Shown here: positions 45,301 through 54,280 of the stretch, in pieces | Position numbering within the stretch: the stretch's first letter is position 1 | Layout of the letters: the number at the start of each line of letters is the position of its first letter | NCBI RefSeq assembly: GCF_000003815.2 | Contig: NC_049990.1 | Coordinates: 4,467,803-4,527,802, forward strand | Origin: Branchiostoma floridae | Taxonomy: Eukaryota > Chordata > Leptocardii > Amphioxiformes > Branchiostomatidae | Length of the DNA: 60,000 bases | Reading direction: 5' to 3' | Notes under the pieces: model-generated | Database searches by the model: none | Told to the model about the DNA's origin: nothing | The model's input: the letters and a program-made list of their open reading frames with translations, nothing else | Translations under genes and position numbers: made by a program

Positions 45301-48300
45301 GGAGGAGTATCCACATGTGTTTTAAAATCCTATTTCAGAATCCATGTATACAAGACTAACTACATCAGAGTCTGTACATTTGACTTTAGAAACAACCTTT
45401 AACCAATCCCACGCGCACTGTGAGAAAATTCACAATACCACGTACATGTAGCAAAAAAAACATACTGCAGACTTCCAGGTACCTGTGACCCTGTACTGGA
45501 ATCATGCAGGCATATGGTAATGTACATGTTTCGTCGATGTAGTAACTACGGGCGAATGTACATGTTTGACATAGTGAGTCAGCCATAGTCTGGATTTCTG
45601 TAGAGACTGTCAAAATTTGCTGAAAGATGGATTGGCAAAAAATGCAGAAATTTCATTTCTACCTTGTGTTGATCCAAAGGAATACAAAGTCCGAGGTACC
45701 TGGTAATTGTGCAATGCTAAGAAAACAATTTTCAAACAATGTGAAGTAGATCAAATATATAACTCTTGATGAATGAAACTTAATTCTGTTTTCCCAACTC
45801 TACAGATGTACTTTGGGTTTGTTTTCTTACCTTGGGGTGATAGGAGACTGTATTCTAAGACTTGTTCAGTTGTTTATTACTGATCATTATCTAATTCACT
45901 GGAGAAGTTGTCTTGTTTTTCCCGCAACTCTACAGATAACGTTTGTTTTTTACTGGGTGTGATGGGGGAACTGTGTGCATATATTAGCTATATTGTGCAG
46001 GTGGCAGACTGTAGTTGTTAATCAATGATCATTATCTAATCTACTGATGAACTTGTCTTGTTTTATCCTGCAGCTCTAAAGATATTTTGGTTTGTTTTTA
46101 CCTGGAGGTGATGGGGGGACTGTATTCTTGTGCAGTTGTTGATCGCTGATCATGTTCTTATTTACAAATGAAAGTTTCTTGTTTTTTCTCAGCTCTACAG
46201 ATATTTTGGTTTGTTTTTTACCTGGGGGTGATGGGGGGACTGTATGTTGCACCGCTGTTCATCACATCACCATGTTTCATCACTGTGGACCAGCAGCCCC
46301 AAAAACCCAAAATAGGGGGACACAGGGGAGCCCCTATGGTCAGTACATTACGTTTTTAAAGCTATCCATAGTGAGAAAGTACTATTAACAGTTTGAAGGT
46401 ACATGTAGGGTAAATGAGCATTGACAGTGTAGATGCCATATAATTTCTGATTTTCATATTGAAGACATTTTCCTTTTTTTTTACTGTTGAATCAGATTTT
46501 GACTTCAAGTTGTCATTTGCATGTCTGATGATGTACTACTTCATTAAATTTATTTCAATCTGTGTCAAAATTGTCCGTTAACTTCAGGTAGAATTATTTG
46601 TATTATAAGAATGTAAGATGTAAGTATTACAAAGTAGGAAGGAAAAAAGAAAAGGCTGAAATGTCTCAGTACTTAAAATATCTAAATATGATCTTTTTTT
46701 ATCATTTCTTACATGACGCCTTCTTTCTGTCACCAGCTTGCCCCTGAGAACACATTACTGTCGTTTCAAACTGCAATAGACAACAATGCCACCATGATAG
46801 AGACAGATGTCCAAATAAGGTAACTGAGCTTCTGTATGGAAAGTCATATAGAAACAATTTTCTTACTTTTAGGGTGACAGATATGACAAATTTTTGCCTC
46901 ATAGTGGAAAATATTTGAAGGAAAAAATTGAAATGGCAGCACAGTTTTGCAATAATTGTAAAATACTGGCAAACATGCAGCTGATACAAGTTTTTCTGTT
47001 TCCCCATCAAAAAATGTCTTGAGCAACTAGAAACCAGTGTTTTGTTGATGAACTTGTATTCTACTTAATAACTGTTTTGCTGGCACAAGAACCCTAACCA
47101 TATTGCTGGCACTACAACCCTAATGTGACTTCATGATTTCACACAGTTGTTGCCCTTAATGATTACAATGATTGATAACTCCTATTTTGTTCTTTCCCCC
47201 AGTATCGATGGAGTGCCATTCCTGATGCACGATGGTGACTTGAGGAGAACCACCAACATCGCGGAAGTTTTTCCCAACAGGGTAAACGACAACGCAGCCA
47301 CCTTCAACATATCAGAGCTCAAGAGGTTAAACGCTGGCAAATGGTTTCTCCAGGTAACTTCCTAAGAACTTCTTTATCTACAATTACTGTAACTGTTACA
47401 GTATAAGACAATATGAAAGCTTATTTTAGTTGTGCGTAGTGCAGTGGTTAGTGGCCCTGCCATAACTTTGATTCTGGTTGTGTCAATCACCTGACATAGA
47501 CGCTACCCGAAAGGGTTACAGTCCTTAGGACGGGACATTAAGCTGTTGTCCACTGTTCACTGTGCTTGTCAAAAAGAGCTAGGGGAATTTCCCTGGTACA
47601 GTGACATATAGCATCTTTCCTTTCTCTCATGACCAGTGGAAGACCTGAGCTCTTTAGCGAGCTGAAATTGGATTGAGATCACTTTCCTTTTTTTTTTACA
47701 TTATACTGATCATGTCCATCTTTTACGCAGACTGACCCATTTGGCACGGTGGGGGGCATGTCGGCCAGGAGAAGAGCCCTGATCGCCAACCAGTCTGTCG
47801 GAACCTTCCAAGATTTTCTACAACTTGCCAATAAGTACAACGTCAGGGTGATCTTTGACCTTTACCCCCCGCCCAGGGGTCATCCATTCCACAAGAACTT
47901 TGCAAACTACACCCTGAATTTTGTGCTGAATTCCGGACTACCTCAGAGCAGTGTAAGTGCAAATGTTTTAGATGTTAATTCATCATTGTTATGCCACCTT
48001 AACACTTTTAATGTGTTACATGTAGCTTTAAAACATACCTTTTATTCAATGTTTCAGCTGTTAGTGATGGAAATGATTTTCGTGTGATGGAAATGATTTT
48101 TTTTAAATTCAATTAACCATTTATCTATCTTTCTCCGGAGTTTAGTCCCCCTTGAAATGGCCTTTAAATTCTTTCCAAATTCAACAACAAGTGAATACTT
48201 CACCATCTTGAGAGCCAAATTTTGAGCTTTTTTCCAACACGAAAGAAACACTCGCCATAAATTTTCAGTCAATCTAGCCAACCTTCATCACTGCATGCGC

Positions 48301-51300
48301 TGACTTTCCAGAAGCCATAAGTGTGATGATGTCAGAAGTGAATCAAAAGTGGCTGGAAGACTCCTGGGAAACCAGCTCGAAGAAGCTTTGCAAAGAAGAG
48401 TTACCGATCCCCTGCCTAACACGCGCCCTCCCGCAACTATACACCCGCCCCACTACCAGCTGGCCCCCGACCATAGATCATGGCACTGGACAGGTGTGAC
48501 AGCGTGAATGCATGGCTTCTCCAGACTGTGTGAGAGGCAAGCCATAGTTGAGGCCAGCTTGTTCGTCGGGCCGGCGGGTGTTGGGCGGCAGGTGCTGTGT
48601 GCGCGTGTGGTGGGGATCGGTAAAACCTTGCACGCCTCGTAGGAGTCTGCGTTTTCCCAGGGTACAGGAAGACAGAATCTACCATCAGTGTTCAAAGAAA
48701 TTTGATGTTCCTCCTTTGGTACAACCCCCTCACAAAGTCATCCTGCTCCGTATCCAAACTCCAATATCAATGGATTCTACCAACACAGATGAACTTTCAT
48801 TCGAATTCCGCCATCTTGTTCTCTCATAGGTTGTTTGGTTGACGGGTACCGATAGGCTCAACATTATGAGAAGGGCACCTTTTCTAAAGCAAGGGGTGAG
48901 GGACAAGATGAGTCCCAGCTTCATGAAAAAAAGTTCCTTGACTGTCCTTGACCTGGACTACAGACGATTCAGCCAAGGAGATTACAGGTATTTACCTAAT
49001 CTTAAGTACTTTAAGATTAAGCCACCCTTGTGGTCTATTGCTATGTGTATGTGAGTGTGAGTGTATGTGTGTGTGACTGTGTGTATTTTTGTGTGTGTGT
49101 GTGTGTGTGTGTATGTACATGTATGTGTGTGTGTCTGTGTGTGTGTGTCTCTCTGTCTGTCTGTGTGTGTGTGTGTGTATTGTATATTTATGTGTGTGTG
49201 TGTCTGTGTCTGTGTGTCTGTGTGTGTAATACTATGTACATGTATGTGTGTGTTTGTGTGTGTCTGTGTGTGTGTGTAGATGTGCGCGTGTGCATGTATG
49301 TGTTTGTGTGTTTGTACGTGTTTGAATGTGTGGGTGGGTATTTTGTGTGCATATTGTGTACAACTACTACTTTATTCAGAATGACTTCTACCAACACAGA
49401 GGAACTTTCCAGTTAAGCTTGTAATTGAAGCTACATTGTTTTTGATTTTCAGTCTTTATAGCAAAAACAATATCAGCACCGTGACCTACATCGTGCACTC
49501 CAACTGGCTCTTCTCCTACCTGTGGTGCTCGGGGGCCGACACTGTCGTCTCCAACGGAGTCAACCTCGTCAGAAATCTCAATAGTCCGGTGTGGCGCATG
49601 GTGAGTCAAGTCCGAGCCATGGATAATTGCTGTGCTTTAGTCTTAATTTGTATGATATATCAAAGTTGTACAGAATATTTCATAAACATACAGTGACTGT
49701 AAATGCATTTAAGTTTGCAGGGATTTAATTTTGCGGTAGCAGGAAAAAGGACTTTTTCGCAGTGGTTTTAAGTTCGTGGTAGCACCATCCAGTGTAGTCT
49801 CTTACTGCCATAGAAAAATGTTTGCAGTGGTTTTAAGATCGCGGTGAACAGCCACGGTGAAAACCGCGAACATTTAATCACCGCGAAAGTTTCTGCATTT
49901 ACAGTAACTTGGGGTGACAAAGCAGAATCAGTACGATATTTTTTAGGCGATGACTCAACATATTAAACAATTTAAAAATGTTTTACTTTTTGAGTAATTT
50001 TCTGTTTGTCAAAATAGCAGACATATTTACAAGAATGCTTTGCCATCATAACAAAATCTTACCATTACAACCTCTTTAACTCTAGTCTTACTTGTATTTT
50101 TCAGAACCCGTTTCACTACAGAGTGTTGTGGATCACCACAGATGTGCTGTCAGGTGTCTGCATTATCGTCTGCTTTCTTGTACAAAGGTAACTCACAGGA
50201 CTAATTTCTTTATCATCGTCATCCTAATTGCACTGTTAGCATTTAACATGCATTCTCATAATTCCACCAGGTGTCATTATCCTGCCACCTCAAAAAACGT
50301 TATTATAGAAGACTTCTCAAGATTGTCTTCAACACCTAAATATTATTGTATTACATTTAAGATATGTAACATTCGGTGTTCAAGGCAATCTTGTTGGGAA
50401 GACCTCTATACTAACGTTTTTTGAGGTGGGGGTATAATCACACCTGGTGGAATTATGAGTATGTATGTTAATACCTCAAAAGATATCTCTGACTTAAATA
50501 ATCTGCCAATGTGTGTGTATGTGAGAGAGAGAGAGAGAGAAAGACGCTCAGGCATAACATGGATTTAGCCCTCATAGAAATTCTGGGAATTCTGCATATT
50601 ATGGTTACCACATACAGCATGTACAAGTTGTATCTTCCCTTTTTCTATGCACATGTGTCTTTGTGTATTGTCCTGTGATTTGTAATGTCTGCTTCTGCTT
50701 CTGCTTGGATAACATATTCATAAAAGCTACATATTACATCTAAGCCTTACTGACACTGTAGCCTGGTTGCCATCCAGTTAATTCTGACTGAGGCACCTTA
50801 CACTCAACGCTTTGGATTTTTTCAGAGCAGAGAATGTAAGGAGCCTTCAATTGGATGGTACCCAGGTCTTACTGACAGTGCCATAACAAATTAAATCTGA
50901 AATGTGCTTTCCTACAACAGGGCTGGTGTCAAACGTTTTTACCTAGAGTGCAATTCAGTATCCACCAGGCTTGTTAGAGAAAAGCTCTGCTTTAAGCTTG
51001 TAGTATGTGTCTGTGATGCAGCTGGTAGTACATATAACTACTGTAACAGTGTCTTCTTCACCGACTAACCTGTACTAACCAATCTAACCACCATGCTCTG
51101 GGTGTCTTCTGCCCCCCTCCCCCCCTCCCCTGCTGCCTCTGACCTTTCCGCGGGACAGTGCAATCCACAGAGGGCGCCAAGCTAAGCTCAAGACGTCCCG
51201 CACCATGTCCCTGCACAACATGAGGCCCCAGTCGACGTATCGCTCTCAGACCGACATGAAAGAACGACTCATAGTCACGTCTAAGATCACCTCCTTATAG

Positions 51301-52869
51301 CATTGCAAAGTTAGCCTCCACCGAAGGTCTGAACTCTACATAAGGTGATGTGGCGGCGGTGGAAGTCAATTCATCGTTGTTTGTTTGTTTGTTTATTTTG
51401 CACCCTTTTTTGTGTCAACATGAGCGATAAATGTTTTTTTATTTCGATGTAAAAAAGTTGCACCATTAGGCCACACCAATTGACTTCCTTGGTTCTCGGA
51501 TGTTTTTGAGTAAGATTTTATCAAGAATGCAAAGGAAAACTGAGGGAAGGGAGGAAAAAGTTGTCACCACCAACAATTAACTCAAGTGTACCAAAGTAAA
51601 TCTCCGTGGTGTCCAATGAAACCCTCTGCCCTCTAAACTCCTTCCCAAACTTATGATATTATCTTATGCCACCGCAAGATCTGCTTGGAGATTACCAAAG
51701 TACAGATTACTCCCCGACTCGTTTTAGTTCTATCTTTTAAGTTATTAGCTTTTAAATCCGAGAACCGGTAAACGGAATTGGTGTGGCTTTAATTTATTGC
51801 ACCAAAGTTGTTGATTTTTCGGGTTTTTTTCCTATTTCACGTAGGCTGCACAAAAAAAGAAGGGTTTAGTTTTGCCTCGTAAAACTTTGCATTAGAAGAA
51901 CAGAGCGTAAACAATTATGTTCTTCAGGAGCTCCTTGGTTACATCCGTCCTGGATATAGGAGCAGCTGAGTTTATTTTGTACCTCTGTGAATTGCATGTC
52001 CTGCATGAGTTGTCTGTGTTTGTGGCTGTGCAGTGTTGTCTGTGAATGTTGCATGTTGTTCTCCCATCTCTTCTTGTGTCTAACCTTTGTTGAGTATGTT
52101 TCTGTTGCTATAGATAGTCTTTTGCAGTGTTTCATGTTCTTTTACCAAAATGACAATAAGTTAAGATGTACATGAATGTGTACGGCGAAAGCCAGACATT
52201 TTCAGCCTATTTCGCTTTGTCGTAAGTTACTTTTTTTTCTAATTTCGTCTTGATTTTTATATAGGAGGAGGAAGCGTGTACATGTGTATATAGTGACTTC
52301 AATCATGGTGAATGATGTACTTTTTCATGAGTCTTTACTTTTTTCATGAGTCTCTTTTTTTTTTTTAAATTGATAAAAGAATTTTTGGCAGGATCAAAAT
52401 TATTACAACTACAGATAGTTCCAGTCTTGTCTTTAAGCTTTAGCAGAAGTAGCCATTTGGCTACATATTTTCAAATGATAAACATGTTTTTTTATATATC
52501 TTTAGCAAACTCCGTGGAAAAATAGTCTCAGTCTTTATTCCTTAATCCGTAATCTGTTACAAAATCATATTTCTTCTTTATTCTTCAATCTGTAATCTGT
52601 TAAGAAATTGCATTTCTTCTTACTTTTTGTGCAGGAGGCGGAAAGCCTGTCGTAGAAACCATGTGGAAAACGTTCGCCTAGAGACGATTGAGGAGGAGTC
52701 TTTCCCCTCCCACGACAACCCCCGCAGAAGGCTCCTGTCTGACAATCCCGCAGATGTGATGGAGGAAGAGGAAGATGAAGGGTTGGGGAGCGCGTCTCTC
52801 GGCGGGACGCTCGCGTTCGACATGGACCTACCTGTTGTACAGCACGAAGAGGTGGCAGTGGAGTTGTGA
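42212..52869 (+). CDS. GDPD5: GDPD5/GDE2-like glycerophosphodiester phosphodiesterase (whole gene, two isoforms)
   Basis: Coding exons: 42212-42319, 42797-42900, 43342-43435, 43779-43838, 44329-44427, 45046-45139, 46193-46338, 46737-46819, 47203-47353, 47731-47952, 48830-48987, 49453-49600 and 50105-50187, then either 51159-51300 or 52635-52869. All junctions are GT-AG with compatible phases, giving 563 or 594 residues (human GDPD5 is about 600). Predicted membrane segments lie near residues 40-61, 84-113, 123-143, 158-178, 188-212 and 496-516. The GDPD domain lies between the last two, in the extracellular loop known for this family. GDPD signatures are HRGAP (H230), PENT (239-242 region), E257-x-D259 and H272-D273. 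Several N-x-S/T sequons fit an exposed ectodomain. GDE2 and GDE3 act on GPI anchors or glycerophosphodiesters; which applies here cannot be read from sequence. The start ATG has an ideal context (accaccATGG). The 5'UTR is probably split, since an acceptor lies at 42171. Confidence 0.95.
42421..42464 (+). pseudogene. Ghost of exon 1 3' end with dead donor
   Basis: caacaggttgacccacacga...ttgagtttcagctg repeats 42290-42332 (end of exon 1 plus donor). The donor GTGAGT has become TTGAGT, losing the invariant +1 G. It lies about 131 bp downstream of the original. Confidence 0.85.
42507..42668. repeat. (GTGA)n microsatellite, about 40 units
   Basis: Pure tetranucleotide repeat with one interruption near 42650. 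Every unit recreates GTGAGT, the consensus 5' splice site, so intron 1 holds about 40 overlapping decoy donors on the transcribed strand. Confidence 0.97.
42661..42760 (+). repeat. 100-bp duplicate of the exon 2 acceptor and 5' part
   Basis: gagtgagttaacatgtataa and ctccatcccccctcaggtgg align with the segment 100 bp downstream (42760-42841). The duplicate carries a working-looking acceptor (CAG at 42694-42696). From 42697 it keeps the exon 2 reading frame for 19 codons ([19 protein letters not shown]), followed by GTGAGT at 42754. Without splicing at that GT the frame stops at 42763. Confidence 0.88.
42797..42900 (+). CDS. GDPD5: GDPD5-like exon 2 (TM1)
   Basis: Acceptor ccccccacag, donor gtgagg. 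Phase 0 in, splitting a Trp codon out (TG|G). Encodes [27 protein letters not shown], the first membrane helix and the start of the first loop. The family equivalent is the WERLWFLLLTF..NDYDEFNW region of GDE2. Confidence 0.92.
43342..43435 (+). CDS. GDPD5: GDPD5-like exon 3
   Basis: Completes the Trp codon and encodes [20 protein letters not shown] and the first half of TM2. Ends in phase 0 at gtgagt. Confidence 0.92.
43779..43838 (+). CDS. GDPD5: GDPD5-like exon 4 (60 nt)
   Basis: Twenty codons, [20 protein letters not shown], matching the HxAxxxQxNLHWLHK loop of the family. Acceptor cgttacag, donor gtaagc, phase 0/0. Confidence 0.92.
44165..44243 (+). pseudogene. Ghost of exon 5 5' part with an in-frame stop
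   Basis: The acceptor-like ctttcctccatag (ends 44183) is followed by ATCCTAGTGGTGTTACTCCT, nearly identical to exon 5 start (44329). The frame gives [17 protein letters not shown] and then TAG where exon 5 has CAG. Similarity fades before the exon 5 donor. The copy is 145 bp upstream of the functional acceptor. Confidence 0.9.
44329..44427 (+). CDS. GDPD5: GDPD5-like exon 5 (TM3)
   Basis: [20 protein letters not shown] followed by [13 protein letters not shown]. Acceptor tattctag, donor gttggt, phase 0/0, 33 codons. Confidence 0.92.
45046..45139 (+). CDS. GDPD5: GDPD5-like exon 6 (TM4)
   Basis: [20 protein letters not shown] and [11 protein letters not shown], matching the family segment TAPFLHVGAVAAVTMLSWIV. 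Acceptor tttttccag, donor gtaagt. Ends one base into an Ala codon. Confidence 0.92.
45790..45870 (+). pseudogene. Ghost of exon 7 5' part, copy A
   Basis: ctctacagatgtactttggg (45798 on) and the following ttaccttggggtgataggag align with the start of exon 7 (46193), with substitutions. No downstream donor. Confidence 0.8.
45915..45985 (+). pseudogene. Ghost of exon 7 5' part, copy B
   Basis: ctctacagataacgtttgtt (45928 on) and the following tttactgggtgtgatggggg align with exon 7 after a small deletion. The frame is broken. Confidence 0.82.
46061..46131 (+). pseudogene. Ghost of exon 7 5' part, copy C
   Basis: The acceptor ttttatcctgcag is followed by CTCTAAAGATATTTTGGTTT, then tttacctggaggtgatgggg. 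A one-base loss in the T run shifts the frame into a stop (..FTWR stop). It is the closest copy to exon 7 and the most similar. Confidence 0.9.
46193..46338 (+). CDS. GDPD5: GDPD5-like exon 7 (TM5 and start of GDPD domain)
   Basis: Completes Ala187 and encodes [20 protein letters not shown] (TM5), FITSPCF, and [10 protein letters not shown] with catalytic H230. Acceptor tttttctcag, donor gtcagt, phase 0 out. Confidence 0.94.
46737..46819 (+). CDS. GDPD5: GDPD5-like exon 8 (catalytic acidic residues)
   Basis: [20 protein letters not shown] followed by IETDVQI. Carries the PENT motif and metal ligands E257 and D259. Vertebrate GDPD5 has a less canonical version of the E-x-D position. Donor gtaact, phase 2 out (AG|T Ser). 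Confidence 0.94.
47203..47353 (+). CDS. GDPD5: GDPD5-like exon 9
   Basis: [20 protein letters not shown], then ..[12 protein letters not shown]. Includes H272-D273 and the conserved LRRTTN and LNAGxWFL signatures. Acceptor ttccccccag, donor gtaact, phase 0 out. Confidence 0.95.
47435..47670 (+). mobile_element. SINE in intron 9
   Basis: The A-box-like tagtgcagtggttagtgg (47437-47454) starts a tRNA-like head. A body follows with gacgggacattaagctgttg and gcttgtcaaaaagagctagg, related to 37800-37930. It lies within the GDPD5-like intron in sense orientation. Confidence 0.6.
47731..47952 (+). CDS. GDPD5: GDPD5-like exon 10
   Basis: Seventy-four codons from [20 protein letters not shown] to [12 protein letters not shown], corresponding to the TDPFWT..LLNLRDPP..HPY..VLHSGFPQ region of GDE2. 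Sequons NQS and NYT are present. Acceptor ttttacgcag, donor gtaagt, phase 0/0. Confidence 0.94.
48290..48690. other. GC-rich block inside intron 10
   Basis: About 400 bp of markedly GC- and CpG-rich unique sequence (gggccggcgggtgttgggcg, cgcgccctcccgcaac). Short overlapping frames on both strands show no domain. It could be an intronic regulatory element or an alternative promoter. Confidence 0.3.
48830..48987 (+). CDS. GDPD5: GDPD5-like exon 11
   Basis: [20 protein letters not shown], then ..[16 protein letters not shown]. It joins exon 10 exactly as SGFPQHQVMWLP does in the family. Acceptor ctctcatag, donor gtattt (weaker than others), phase 2 out. Confidence 0.92.
49030..49350. repeat. 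(TG)n-rich simple repeat, intron 11
   Basis: About 320 bp of interrupted TG/TGTC dinucleotide repeat. The Val/Cys-rich open frames here are artefacts. Confidence 0.95.
49453..49600 (+). CDS. GDPD5: GDPD5-like exon 12
   Basis: [20 protein letters not shown], then [21 protein letters not shown]. This is the conserved end of the GDPD barrel: xxNLYTVNxPWLFSLLWCAG in GDE2. Acceptor ttgattttcag, donor gtgagt, phase 0 out. Confidence 0.94.
49696..49905. mobile_element. MITE, copy 2, in intron 12
   Basis: ACTGTAAATGCA at the left and TGCATTTACAGT at the right are inverted repeats bounding about 210 bp similar to 41581-41775. The interior has gcggt/accgc words. Confidence 0.8.
50105..50187 (+). CDS. 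GDPD5: GDPD5-like exon 13 (TM6)
   Basis: [20 protein letters not shown] and IVCFLVQ. Last membrane helix, ending in phase 2 (AG) before the two alternative tails. Acceptor tatttttcag, donor gtaact. Confidence 0.93.
50255..50459. mobile_element. Foldback element with arms of about 83 bp, intron 13
   Basis: CTCATAATTCCACCAGGTGT (50255 on) is mirrored by ..ACACCTGGTGGAATTATGAG (ends 50459). Complementarity continues inward through ccacctcaaaaaacgtta to caacacc, leaving a spacer of about 40 nt. In a transcript it would form a long imperfect hairpin. Confidence 0.88.
51159..51300 (+). CDS. GDPD5: GDPD5-like alternative last exon 14a
   Basis: From acceptor cgggacag, phase-compatible with exon 13 (AG|T Ser): [20 protein letters not shown], then [21 protein letters not shown] and stop TAG. 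A basic, Ser/Thr-rich 47-residue cytoplasmic tail. The polypyrimidine region upstream is long and C-rich (51108-51150). Confidence 0.85.
52533..52619 (+). repeat. 43-bp tandem duplication upstream of exon 14b acceptor
   Basis: tttattccttaatccgtaat...catatttcttc (52533-52575) is repeated as tttattcttcaatctgtaat...gcatttcttc (52577-52619), just before ttactttttgtgcag. It duplicates branch-point and polypyrimidine material. Confidence 0.85.
52635..52869 (+). CDS. GDPD5: GDPD5-like alternative last exon 14b
   Basis: From acceptor tttttgtgcag, also phase-compatible (AG|G Arg): [20 protein letters not shown], then an acidic stretch ([11 protein letters not shown]) and the end EEVAVEL, stop TGA. 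A 78-residue acidic tail, unrelated to 14a. Isoform b totals 594 residues. Confidence 0.88.
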
Positions 52870-53640
52870 CGTTGTGAAGTCAAATGTAAATCTGGTTGTT
52901 AACGCTTTAAGTTTGGAAAAATTCTTTTAAGATCATTTCATGATTATGAAACAACAATGTCTATCTTTCAAGGACACTGAAAAAAAGTCCATCATTTCAT
53001 TTTATATTTTGTTTCAAATTCTATTCTGTAGGCAATAATCAGATTACCCCCTCATTTAAGATCATTTCATATGAAATTAGCCCCACAAGTTATGTTTGAG
53101 TGTGTTTCAAGGGAAATGAAAAGAAAGGTCCATTTCATGTCATGTTACTGGGTAAAAAGCTTGTTTCAAATTCTATTCTGTAGGCAAGAAGTAGATTACA
53201 TTTTGTATATTAGCCCCTACATTTTAGGTTCAAGTGAATAGTTCACAATATTTCATCTTGCTTCATTTTGGTTATTACACACACACACAATGATATTTTT
53301 TTTAATTTTCTTATAGTGGATTTCTAAATCCCTGATGTTTTTCCAAACTTTAAGTGTTGTTTACAGAAAGCATTGTGAAAAAAAATTGTCAACACAAGAA
53401 AGTGTTTGTATGGATATCAACATGTATATTGTACAAAGTATGTAAAATGGGTGGAGATGAAAGATATCTGTGCAACAAGGGGAGAGATTCACTCAGGTTT
53501 CAAGCAGGTTTTGGTTCTGACTTAATTTGCATAATATTATATCTTTTTGCAGCATCTCTTTCTTTCCTTTTTTCCCAGCACTGAACTGCCTGAAACGATG
53601 TACATAATTATGATAATTATTATGATTATTAAATATAAAA
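52870..53640 (+). other. GDPD5: Probable 3'UTR of isoform b, with a 129-bp doublet
   Basis: ttaagatcatttca recurs at 52927 and 53056, each followed by a caaattctattctgtaggca segment. This is a tandem duplication spanning about 52927-53200. The only nearby poly(A)-signal variant is ATTAAA around 53627; the end is therefore uncertain. Confidence 0.5.
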
Positions 53641-54280
53641 TTTGCTGAGTTTGTAATTTTGATGTGGCATAGTACACATTTTTAAAGTGCTTTTAAGTTG
53701 CTTATACCTCTTTGTGTTTTTTTTTTTTAAGATTTCTTACTTTGTGTCACTTACTCACTTTGGTAAGAAATTTTGTCTTTGGGAATGGCATAACACAGGT
53801 TCAGGTACATTATGAAAATGTGTTGTCACAATTAAGGTATCTGGAAAGTTGCACTGATGATAAGATGGTTCAACATGCATGTACATTGCATGTGTCTGTG
53901 AAAGACTGAAGAAGATAGTTTGTTACAATAATAAGGGAAACTGAGATTTCAAGCTGGCTTGAATTGGGAGAATCATGAAGAGATTATGAGTCAAAAAAAT
54001 GTAACGGTTGATTCAAAACGTGAAAAAGAGAGCTTTTGCATGTAGCAAACAGATCAATGAATTTCAATGCAAGTATCAATGCTGTATTTTTTTGCCATTT
54101 ATAGTTAAAGTCATCAGAAGTCATATCAACGTAATCAACAGTATACATTCCAACCAATGCTATGTCTCAACCTGTTGTTTATGCAAATTGATTCTGTTTT
54201 TTACCGCACAAGTCTGGAACGGATACAGAAGAGGGTAGTACAATTAAGGTTAGGTCGGGGAGGTCTCAAAGTATGGCATA
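53641..54280. other. No gene seen
   Basis: AT-rich sequence with short frames only and no repeat recognised. Confidence 0.45.

Noticed and set aside
41910-46192. Explaining the ghost exons as collapsed alternative haplotypes
   Set aside because: The copies are partial, differ in number per exon, are diverged to different degrees and lie always on the acceptor side. Stitched alleles would duplicate longer continuous blocks. Not excluded without long reads.
48437-48829. Frames in the GC-rich part of intron 10 as an extra GDPD exon
   Set aside because: Exons 10 and 11 already join exactly as in the family, and the frames show no similarity to it.
49030-49416. Val/Cys-rich open frame
   Set aside because: Translation of the TG-rich simple repeat in intron 11.
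50092-50424. 110-codon frame as an extended exon 13
   Set aside because: The frame crosses the exon 13 donor into the foldback element. The spliced model matches the GDPD family better.
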